Shown piece after piece: positions 1-5,174 of a stretch of 5,174 nucleotides of DNA. Within the stretch, counting starts at the first letter, position 1. Every line of letters starts with the position of its first letter. The translations under genes were made by a program, and so were the position numbers. The notes under the pieces are model-generated. The model was not told where the DNA came from. It made no database searches and saw only the letters and a list, made by a program, of their open reading frames with translations. This DNA is from a bacterium UBP1_UBA4771 (lineage in GTDB: Bacteria > Krumholzibacteriota > Krumholzibacteriia > Krumholzibacteriales > Krumholzibacteriaceae): NCBI GenBank assembly GCA_002403295.1, contig DHHN01000050.1, forward strand, positions 1 to 5,174. The letters run 5' to 3'.

Positions 1-231
1 GAGCGGATCGAGCTTTTGAAGCTCGGAGATGTCCGCACCCGCGGCGAAGGATTTCTCCCCGGCGCCGGTCAGCACGACGACGCCGACATCGTCGTCGTTC
101 TTCATGATCGTGAATGCCTCCATGAGCTCCACGACGGTCCGGACGCTCAGCGCATTGAGCTTCGTCGGGCGGTTGATGATTATCCGGCCGATCCGGCCTT
201 TCTTCTCGACAAGAACGTTCTCGAATGTCAT
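1..231 (-). CDS. Enoyl-CoA hydratase/isomerase (crotonase family), N-terminal part
   Basis: This is the first 77 residues of a crotonase-superfamily protein; the rest lies beyond the left window edge. The family typically hydrates trans-2-enoyl-CoA or catalyses related acyl-CoA reactions in the cytoplasm, in fatty-acid or amino-acid degradation or in butyrate-type pathways. Seen in the sequence: an opening beta hairpin, the family motif INRPTKLNALS (residues 19-29), the strand VGVVVLTGAG (49-58), and SFAAGADISEL (61-71). The FAAGAD segment supplies one backbone amide of the CoA-thioester oxyanion hole and matches classical enoyl-CoA hydratases. The catalytic glutamates lie further on and are not visible, so hydratase versus isomerase or dehydratase cannot be settled. 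The ATG start at 231 follows an AGGAGAG ribosome site (minus strand, 244-238) by six bases. It is transcribed away from the secreted-protein gene and has its own promoter. Confidence 0.93.
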   Translation of the reverse strand, partial: MTFENVLVEKKGRIGRIIINRPTKLNALSVRTVVELMEAFTIMKNDDDVGVVVLTGAGEKSFAAGADISELQKLDPL

Positions 232-289
232 TACCGGCTCTCCTCTCCATGTCGTATTTCCGCGAAGGGCGGCTGACTCGCCGGCGGCT

Positions 290-319
290 ATTTAAGACCG
301 CTCCGGAAAGAGGTGTCAA
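290..319 (-). promoter_or_regulatory. Sigma70-type promoter for the crotonase gene
   Basis: On the minus strand a perfect -35 hexamer TTGACA (319-314) is followed after 18 bases by TTAAAT (295-290), which matches the -10 consensus at four of six positions. This is one of the few AT-rich spots in a very GC-rich window. Transcription would begin near base 283, giving a leader of about 50 bases before the ATG at 231 and including its AGGAGAG ribosome site. The assignment assumes a conventional housekeeping sigma factor. Confidence 0.6.
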
Positions 320-333
320 CAATAAACTGGCCC

Positions 334-363
334 TTGACTTGCGCGCCCGCATTCGCGTATCCC
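334..363 (+). promoter_or_regulatory. Candidate promoter for the secreted glycogen-binding-domain gene
   Basis: TTGACT (334-339), five of six to the -35 consensus, is followed after 18 bases by TATCCC (358-363), a poor -10 with only the first three bases matching. If used, the transcript would start at about 368-374, on or next to the two in-frame ATG codons (368 and 374). That would make the mRNA leaderless, and no Shine-Dalgarno sequence is visible upstream of these ATGs, which fits. The -35 box lies 14 bases from the oppositely oriented -35 of the crotonase promoter. Confidence 0.33.
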
Positions 364-367
364 TTGT

Positions 368-3082
368 ATGGTCATGATATCGCGCACCTGCTCGCCGCGG
401 CTTCTCGCGCCGCTTCTTCTCGCGATCCTCCTCGCGCACGGCTCGGGGCACGCCGCGGCCCCGGCGGAGCGCGAAGCGCTCGCCCGCGGACTCGCCGTCC
501 GCCTCGGCCACCTTCCCGACAAAACCGCGACGCCCGCGCCGCAGCCGTTCGAATGCCTCGACCGGTATCCGCTCACGGCCACGGCGGCCTACCTTCTTCT
601 CGGCGACGATCCGAACCTCCTGCGATCCCTGTACCCGCGCCTTCAGGCCTCCGTGACCGATCTCTTCTCCCCGGCGAGGACGGTCGGCCCGGGTCTCGTG
701 CCGGGAGGCGCCGACGAATCCCTCTCCCCCGGCGCCTCGCTCTCCCCCGCCCTCAACGCGCTCGCGAGCCTCGAGCTCTGGAGCCTCCACCTCATTTCGT
801 GGAAGACGGGTGCCTACGAGGACGCCCTCGAGTATCTCGCGTGGGCCCGGCGGCTCTCCGGCGCCGTCACCCAGAGCTTCTACGTTCCGGATCGCGGCCG
901 TTTCTATCCCGCCGGAGCTCCCGGCCGCCCGCTCCCTCTCGAAACGCCCGCCGAGCTTCTACCGCTCGTTCTGGACGAAACGCTCGGCCGCGCGGCGCGC
1001 GGGCGCGTCGCGGCTTCGTTCATCGCGGGGATCGAGAAAGAGACCGCGGCGGGACGGGCGCCGTTCGACCGGGGCGGGATGTGGAACGATCCTCTCGCGC
1101 GTCCCGTCGTTCTCGACCTCCTCTCGACCATCCCCGGCGAGGGCCCTTCGCTCGCCGCGGCGATCGCGTCGGTGGTTCCCCGCGACACGGCGGCTCTCGA
1201 TCCGGCGAAGGCTCTCTGGATCGATTTCTGGCGGAGCAATCCGTCCCGGCGCCTCGATTTGTTTCCGAGCTGGAGAGTCTATCCGGCTTTCGTGAATCTC
1301 GCGTTGCTCCTCGATCGCGAATCGATCGTCGAGGCCGATGGGATGCGCGCGTTTTCCGGAGGGATCGATACGCTCGGACGCGCGCTCGCGATGGAGCATC
1401 TCACCGTCGATTCATTCGCGGCGGCGAACGCGGTCGCGAACGATCTGATGACGAGGATCGAGCGCTTCTCCGCTCTCCTCGCCACCCCGAAGGAGCGATG
1501 GCGCGTCGTCGACGAGGCGAAATGGACGCGTCTGTCGCCGCGAACGAAACGTCTCGTCTCGGAGAGCTGCGCCGCGGCGCTCGTCGAGCTCGTGGCGGTC
1601 AAAACGGAGCTCTCTCTGCGCCTCGAAGCGGGCACGGGAATCGCTTTCGGACTCTCCTTTCCGGAAGATCCGGTGGTGAAAGGCGAGCCGGCGGCGTTCG
1701 CGGCCGTTCTCGAAAGCGCGCGCGAAACCCTTTCGATCTCGGGGGCCGTCCTCCGGATCGGCGACTTGAGCTGGACCGTCGCCGAACGGGGCGTGAAGGC
1801 GTCGGCCGCCCCGGGCGCGCCGCTGCGCTTCACGGGAACCCTCGCCCTCCCTCCCCGCGAGGAACCGGGCATCGTGCCCCTTGCCGCCGCTCTCGAAATC
1901 CGCGCGGGCGGAAGGCTCCTCGATCTGCGGCGCCGCGAGAGCGTCGTGCTCGCTCCGCCGTACCGGGTATCGATCGATCTTCCCGCGGGGAAACGCCTCG
2001 GCGCCGATCCGCTCCCCGTGGCGATCGCGATCCGTTACCGTCCCGCCCACGACATTCGGGGCACCGTCGATGGAACCTTCATGAAGGAGCTCGCGACGAC
2101 GCCGGAGCTGCCGGCTCACTTTCTCGCGGACGCGTCGCGTGATCGCACCGATCTCGTCGTCACGGTCGCGCCGAGGGAGCGGCTCTCCCCGGGACGCTAT
2201 CCCTTCTCCCTCTCGATCTCTCTCGGCGCGGGAACGATCGCTCGATTCGACGAATCGCTCGTGCTGCCGTTCCGCTGGCTCTATCTCGGACCGATGACCG
2301 CCGACGACGCGTTTCGCCGCGGACCGGATTACCAAAAAGATCTCTTCGGGCGATACGCGATCGGCGGCGCGGCCGCGGTTCGCTGGCGGGAGGCCGCGGG
2401 CGACGCATTCGACACTGACGGCGCGCTTCTTCCCGAACGGCTCGTCGAAGCGACGGCGGGACGCTGCATCCTGCTCTACACGGCTATCGACGCTCCCGGA
2501 CGGATGAAGCTCCGTTGGTCCATCGAAACGACGAACACCGTCTCCATCTGGATAAACGGGGCTCCGGTTCTCCCGGCCGGATCGGCGGCGGGCGCGGCAT
2601 CGGCCGCGGAGCCGGTGGAGATCCGAAAGGGGCCCAACTCGATCCTCGTCGCCGCATGCTGGAGCGACGCTCCCGGCGGCGTTCTCTTCGATCTCGTGGA
2701 CGAGAACGGGTATCCGGCGGCGGGGCTCGGCAACGAGCTCGAGACGATCATCGACGGCTTCGACCGTCTCCTCGCTCCGGAGGCGCCGCCGGAAGCGGCG
2801 CGGGAGGCTGCCTCGAAGCGCATGCGCCAGATATCGTTCGCGCTCGTTCAGCCCGGGGCGTCGGAGGTGTCGGTCATCGGCTCCTTCAACAACTGGGATC
2901 CGGCGGCCACGCCGATGAAGCGCGACGCGGCCGGAGTCTGGCGCGCCGCGCTCGTTCTCATGCCGGGCCGGTACCCGTACAAATTCTCCATCGACAGAAA
3001 ATCGAAGATCGTCGATCCCGCGAACGCGCTCACCGAGCCGGACGGATTCGGCGGCCGGAATTCGGTGCTCGAGGTCAAATAG
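368..3082 (+). CDS. Secreted multidomain protein with C-terminal AMPK-beta/CBM48-type glycogen-binding domain
   Basis: A 904-residue protein with a Sec signal peptide: Arg residues, hydrophobic core at about 12-23, small residues to about 31, and no lipobox cysteine. Residues 33-415 are mainly helical and loosely resemble an (alpha/alpha)6 glycosidase toroid (Trp/aromatic-rich segments such as RYPLTATAAYLLLG at 66-79 and DRGGMWND at 234-241). No catalytic signature such as WRGP is recognisable. Residues 418-634 look like two Ig-type beta sandwiches. Residues 635-790 resemble a jelly-roll carbohydrate-binding domain (WLYLGP at 637-642, IWING at 727-731, GPNSILVA later). An Ala/Glu/Pro linker at 799-818 leads to the best-supported part, residues 820-904: GSFNNWDP (838-845), GVW, PGRYPYKFSID, DP and NSVLEV, the hallmark pattern of AMPK-beta/isoamylase-N glycogen-binding domains. 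It probably binds alpha-glucan or another glycan in the periplasm or outside the cell; enzymatic activity is unproven. Starts at 368 and 374 both keep the signal peptide. An epimerase gene follows 39 bases later. Confidence 0.85.
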   Translation: MVMISRTCSPRLLAPLLLAILLAHGSGHAAAPAEREALARGLAVRLGHLPDKTATPAPQPFECLDRYPLTATAAYLLLGDDPNLLRSLYPRLQASVTDLFSPARTVGPGLVPGGADESLSPGASLSPALNALASLELWSLHLISWKTGAYEDALEYLAWARRLSGAVTQSFYVPDRGRFYPAGAPGRPLPLETPAELLPLVLDETLGRAARGRVAASFIAGIEKETAAGRAPFDRGGMWNDPLARPVVLDLLSTIPGEGPSLAAAIASVVPRDTAALDPAKALWIDFWRSNPSRRLDLFPSWRVYPAFVNLALLLDRESIVEADGMRAFSGGIDTLGRALAMEHLTVDSFAAANAVANDLMTRIERFSALLATPKERWRVVDEAKWTRLSPRTKRLVSESCAAALVELVAVKTELSLRLEAGTGIAFGLSFPEDPVVKGEPAAFAAVLESARETLSISGAVLRIGDLSWTVAERGVKASAAPGAPLRFTGTLALPPREEPGIVPLAAALEIRAGGRLLDLRRRESVVLAPPYRVSIDLPAGKRLGADPLPVAIAIRYRPAHDIRGTVDGTFMKELATTPELPAHFLADASRDRTDLVVTVAPRERLSPGRYPFSLSISLGAGTIARFDESLVLPFRWLYLGPMTADDAFRRGPDYQKDLFGRYAIGGAAAVRWREAAGDAFDTDGALLPERLVEATAGRCILLYTAIDAPGRMKLRWSIETTNTVSIWINGAPVLPAGSAAGAASAAEPVEIRKGPNSILVAACWSDAPGGVLFDLVDENGYPAAGLGNELETIIDGFDRLLAPEAPPEAAREAASKRMRQISFALVQPGASEVSVIGSFNNWDPAATPMKRDAAGVWRAALVLMPGRYPYKFSIDRKSKIVDPANALTEPDGFGGRNSVLEVK

Positions 3083-3105
3083 CGCGGCGAACCGCGCGCG
3101 CCGCG
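3083..3105 (+). other. GC-only hairpin between the secreted-protein gene and the epimerase gene
   Basis: CGCGGCG (3083-3089) pairs perfectly with CGCCGCG (3099-3105) around a nine-base loop. The stem begins directly after the TAG stop codon and ends three bases before the epimerase ribosome site. There is no T-run, so this is not a standard intrinsic terminator. It might cause pausing, partial termination or mRNA stabilisation, but such stems also arise by chance in DNA this rich in G and C. Confidence 0.3.
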
Positions 3106-3108
3106 ATG

Positions 3109-3114
3109 AAAGGA
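3109..3114 (+). promoter_or_regulatory. Ribosome binding site that fixes the GTG start of the epimerase gene
   Basis: AAAGGA ends seven bases before the GTG at 3122, the usual Shine-Dalgarno distance. The ATG at 3106-3108 is out of frame, and the next in-frame ATG (3152) would cut into the first beta strand of the Rossmann fold and has no comparable ribosome site. GTG at 3122 is therefore preferred. Confidence 0.7.
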
Positions 3115-3121
3115 ACGGCCG

Positions 3122-4297
3122 GTGCCGCACAAGCGAACGACCCGCCGCGTGATGATCGTCTTCGGCACGCGGCCGGAGGTCATCAAGCTCGCCCCCGTCA
3201 TTCACGAGCTGCGGCGCCGCGGCGGCTACGATGCGCGGACCTGCTTTACGGCCCAGCACCGTGAGCTGTGCGACCCGCTGCTTCGCTTCTTCTCCGTCCG
3301 GCCCCATCACGACCTCAACGTCATGACCGAGAATCAGACCCTCATGGATATCGCGACCCGCACCATGATCCGGCTCGACGCCGTTCTCGAGCGCGATCCG
3401 GTGGACATGGTGATCGTGCAGGGGGATACGACCTCGGCGTTCGCCGCGGCGCTGCTCGCATTCTACCGGCGGATTCCGGTCGCCCACGTGGAGGCGGGGC
3501 TCAGAACGAGCACCATCTGGAACCCGTACCCCGAGGAGATGAACCGGCGGCTCGTCGGACGGGTGGCCGAGCTTCACTTCGCGCCGACGGAGCGCGCCCG
3601 CCGCGCCCTCGCCGCGGAGGGAGTCCCCGCGGCCGGCGTCTGGGTCACCGGAAACACCGTCATCGACGCGCTCCGGTTCACGCGCGCCGCGATCCGCAAG
3701 CGGCGGCGCGCCGCAAGGCCGGGAGGCCGGCGGCGCCGGCTCATCCTCGTCACGGCGCACCGCAGGGAGAGCTTCGGCCGCGGCATCGAGGAGATCTGCG
3801 CCGCGATCCGCGACATCGTCGACCGCAACGGCGACGTCGAAGTCTTCTTCCCCGTTCACCCGAATCCGTCGGTGCGGGCCGTCGTGCACCGGATGCTCGC
3901 CTCCCGCGATCGGATCGTCCTTTCGCCTCCCGTCGAGTACACGGAGCTCGTCCGCGTCATGGACGAGAGCTTCCTCGTGCTGACCGATTCGGGCGGCCTG
4001 CAGGAAGAGGCTCCCGCCCTCGGCAAGCCGGTCGTCGTCATGCGCGACGAGACGGAACGGCCGGAGATCGTCTCGGCCGGCGGCGCGGTTCTCGCCGGAC
4101 CTCACCGGGATCGCATCGTGGCCGACGTCGAGCGGATAATCTCCGACCCGCGGGTGTACGCGCGGATGGCGCGCGTCCGAAACCCCTTCGGCGACGGACG
4201 GGCCGCGCGCCGCATCGTCCGCGTGATCGACGCGTGGCTCGGCTCCGGCGGAAAGACGCCGCCGGCGCTGCGGCGAACCGGCGAGTTTCGCCCCTGA
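3122..4297 (+). CDS. wecB: UDP-N-acetylglucosamine 2-epimerase (non-hydrolysing)
   Basis: Interconverts UDP-GlcNAc and UDP-ManNAc in the cytoplasm, supplying ManNAc for surface polysaccharides such as O-antigen, capsule, enterobacterial-common-antigen-like glycans or wall teichoic acid linkage units. The 391 residues match the family's normal length of about 370-390. Motifs in order: FGTRPEVIKLAPV (14-26), TAQH (43-46), NQ (71-72), QGDT (100-103), HVEAGLRT (122-129), PEEMNRRL (137-144), TGNTVIDAL (176-184), TAHRRESFGRG (211-221), HPNP (246-249), SGGLQEEAP (290-298) and RPE (313-315). Residues equivalent to the E. coli catalytic set are all present: Asp102, Glu124, Glu138, Arg142 and His213. 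The join between the two Rossmann-like domains is unusually arginine-rich (192-206), and a short polar tail follows residue 373. GTG start, 39 bases after the upstream gene, so co-transcription is plausible. The wecB/mnaA name is by family; the downstream glycan is unknown because no ManNAc dehydrogenase or glycosyltransferase is in view. Confidence 0.96.
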   Translation: MPHKRTTRRVMIVFGTRPEVIKLAPVIHELRRRGGYDARTCFTAQHRELCDPLLRFFSVRPHHDLNVMTENQTLMDIATRTMIRLDAVLERDPVDMVIVQGDTTSAFAAALLAFYRRIPVAHVEAGLRTSTIWNPYPEEMNRRLVGRVAELHFAPTERARRALAAEGVPAAGVWVTGNTVIDALRFTRAAIRKRRRAARPGGRRRRLILVTAHRRESFGRGIEEICAAIRDIVDRNGDVEVFFPVHPNPSVRAVVHRMLASRDRIVLSPPVEYTELVRVMDESFLVLTDSGGLQEEAPALGKPVVVMRDETERPEIVSAGGAVLAGPHRDRIVADVERIISDPRVYARMARVRNPFGDGRAARRIVRVIDAWLGSGGKTPPALRRTGEFRP

Positions 4298-4360
4298 GCG
4301 GCGCCGCCTCTCCGCGACGCTTCGCTTCGCGAATAGGCCTTTTCACGGTGCGGCCGGGCG

Positions 4361-4366
4361 TGATAT
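4361..4366 (+). promoter_or_regulatory. Weak -10-like element upstream of the barrel gene
   Basis: The 132 bases between the epimerase and barrel genes contain one promoter-like spot: TGATAT (4361-4366), with a poor -35-like T-rich stretch at 4339-4345. Initiation near 4373 would give a leader of about 57 bases. The match is weak, and read-through from the epimerase gene is equally possible. Confidence 0.2.
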
Positions 4367-4429
4367 CGTTTCGCGTGCGATGTTCGGCGGGACGGGGAAC
4401 ACGATCTCACGGAGGGAGGGAATCGCCCG

Positions 4430-5017
4430 ATGATGAATACCCGCATCGCCGTCGCCGCGATGGTCGCCGCGGCGGTTCATCTCGCGACGGGCGTTCGCGC
4501 CGAGACGCCTCGCCGGATCGCCGTCGCGGCCCGTTTCACCTATTATATCTTCGACGGCGAGTTCTTCGGCCTCGGCGGCGCGGTTGGAGCCGGGGCGGCG
4601 TTGCGCTACGAACTCATGCGGGACATCCACTTCGAGAACTCGCTCGGTATCCTCGACACGAAGGGATCCGGCGTCGACGTCGGGGGTCTCGACTACCGCC
4701 TCAACGTCGTCGCCGTCTTTCCCGTGCTCATCCCCTATCGCCCGGTCGCCCGGTGCGGTATCGGCCTCATCTCGGTGGATCCGGTCACGGTGACTCCCAC
4801 GAAATCCTTCCGCCCCTCCCAGACGACTTTCTACCTGACGGGCGGCGTCGGGGCCACGCGTTCGCTCGTCGAGAATTTTCTCGTGGAAGCGGAGGCGAGC
4901 TTCTGGATCACGCCCTACCGGTATCGGATCTACGAGTTCAACCGGTTCGACGTCGCGGTGCGCGAGGAGCGTTTCATGCACGTCGGCATCTCGCTCGGCG
5001 CCGTCTACACCTTCTGA
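4430..5017 (+). CDS. Predicted small outer-membrane beta-barrel protein
   Basis: A 195-residue exported protein of unassigned family. A Sec signal peptide covers residues 1-24 (hydrophobic Ala/Val core 6-20, cleavage predicted after GVRA). The mature part is made of alternating polar/hydrophobic strands rich in Gly, Tyr and Phe: RFTYYIF (35-41), GAGAALRYEL (53-62), YRLNVVAVFPVLIP (89-102), TFYLTGGVGATRSL (133-146), LVEAEASFWI (151-160) and FMHVGISLGAVYTF (182-195). It ends in Phe after an alternating final strand, the typical BAM-recognised C-terminal signal. Its length suits an eight-stranded barrel of the OmpA/OmpW/OMP_b-brl kind; pore, adhesin or structural roles cannot be told apart. The ATG at 4430 (or 4433) lies nine bases after a GGAGGGAGGG ribosome site at 4411-4420. 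It converges on the minus-strand gene ending at 5031. Confidence 0.8.
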   Translation: MMNTRIAVAAMVAAAVHLATGVRAETPRRIAVAARFTYYIFDGEFFGLGGAVGAGAALRYELMRDIHFENSLGILDTKGSGVDVGGLDYRLNVVAVFPVLIPYRPVARCGIGLISVDPVTVTPTKSFRPSQTTFYLTGGVGATRSLVENFLVEAEASFWITPYRYRIYEFNRFDVAVREERFMHVGISLGAVYTF

Positions 5018-5030
5018 TGTCCGCGGATGA

Positions 5031-5174
5031 TCAGGGCACGTAGATCATTTTGACTGTTTTCGTCGCGCCCCCGGAACGGAACACGCAGAAATAGACCCCC
5101 GCCCCGAGACCCCGCGACCCCGGCCGCCACGCGATCTCGTGCGCGCCGCGCCCGAGATCGCTCGCGACGACGCG
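5031..5174 (-). CDS. C-terminal end of a secreted protein with FlgD-Ig-like/T9SS-type sorting domain
   Basis: An open frame enters from the right edge and ends at TGA (5033-5031), giving the last 47 residues of a larger protein. The visible part reads as the second half of a FlgD Ig-like or type IX secretion type-A C-terminal domain: GAHEIAWRPGSRG, then GLGAGVYFCVF, then a basic strand TKTVKMIYVP at the terminus. Known proteins with such tails are secreted or surface-attached enzymes and adhesins in FCB-group and related phyla, with the tail acting as the export/sorting signal. The functional domain lies outside the window, so the cargo type is unknown. A Cys replaces the more usual Tyr/Arg in the VYFCVF strand. 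The stop codon is 13 bases from that of the convergent barrel gene. Confidence 0.78.
   Translation of the reverse strand, partial: RVVASDLGRGAHEIAWRPGSRGLGAGVYFCVFRSGGATKTVKMIYVP

Noticed and set aside
313..2142. A 609-codon plus-strand open frame overlapping the secreted-protein gene
   Set aside because: It is an Arg/Pro/Ser-rich off-frame translation with no signal peptide or motif. The frame starting at 368 carries the signal peptide and recognisable domains.
1412..4105. An 897-codon open frame on the minus strand, opposite the secreted-protein and epimerase genes
   Set aside because: It is rich in Arg, Asp and Glu with no domain pattern, and it runs across two well-supported sense genes and the gap between them. 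Such long antisense frames are expected when sense genes have strong third-position G/C.
4298..4307. Ten-base perfect palindrome GCGGCGCCGC directly after the epimerase stop codon
   Set aside because: It has no loop, and short GC palindromes are common at this base composition. There is no evidence for a binding site.
4313..4343. Possible intrinsic terminator after the epimerase gene (CGCGA/TCGCG stem at 4313-4331, TTTT at 4340-4343)
   Set aside because: The stem is only five base pairs with a nine-base loop, and the four T residues begin eight bases after it. This is too weak to call a terminator.
5014..5034. Inverted repeat CTGAT/ATCAG spanning both convergent stop codons, as a bidirectional terminator
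   Set aside because: The arms are five bases with an eleven-base loop and no adjacent T-run on either strand, so chance is the simpler explanation.
3268..5043. A 591-codon plus-strand open frame overlapping the epimerase and barrel genes
   Set aside because: It is an Arg-rich shadow of the epimerase frame that also crosses the intergenic gap and the barrel gene. No protein pattern is visible.

Overview
The window is high-GC bacterial DNA, tightly packed with genes and with strong G/C at third codon positions. It holds five protein genes, two of them cut by the window edges. No RNA gene, CRISPR array, insertion sequence or phage gene was seen. The far-right gene ends in a FlgD-like/type IX-type secretion tail. 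Two other products have Sec signal peptides, and one of these ends like an outer-membrane beta-barrel. Together these point to a diderm of the FCB-like or related candidate phyla (Krumholzibacteriota-, Eisenbacteria- or Latescibacterota-like). This placement is an inference from domain style and GC content, not from a marker gene.

Layout, left to right. (1) Bases 1-231, minus strand: the N-terminal 77 residues of a crotonase-fold enoyl-CoA hydratase/isomerase. (2) Bases 232-367: a divergent promoter region with a clear sigma70-type promoter for the hydratase and a weaker candidate for the rightward gene. (3) Bases 368-3082, plus: a 904-residue secreted multidomain protein. It has a helical N-terminal region, two beta-sandwich-like stretches, a carbohydrate-binding-like beta domain and a clear C-terminal AMPK-beta/CBM48-type glycogen-binding domain. 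(4) Bases 3122-4297, plus: a complete non-hydrolysing UDP-GlcNAc 2-epimerase with all catalytic residues, starting at GTG behind a good Shine-Dalgarno site. (5) Bases 4430-5017, plus: a 195-residue predicted outer-membrane beta-barrel protein. (6) Bases 5031-5174, minus: the last 47 residues of a secreted protein with a FlgD-Ig-like/T9SS-type C-terminal domain, converging on the barrel gene 13 bases away.

Genes 3 and 4 are 39 bases apart and could be co-transcribed. One possible common theme is cell-surface or storage polysaccharide: glycan binding outside the cytoplasmic membrane, plus supply of UDP-ManNAc for surface glycans. No other polysaccharide genes are visible to confirm this. The hydratase belongs to acyl-CoA metabolism and appears unrelated. 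The most unusual item is the 904-residue protein, whose N-terminal two thirds I cannot assign to a named family with confidence.
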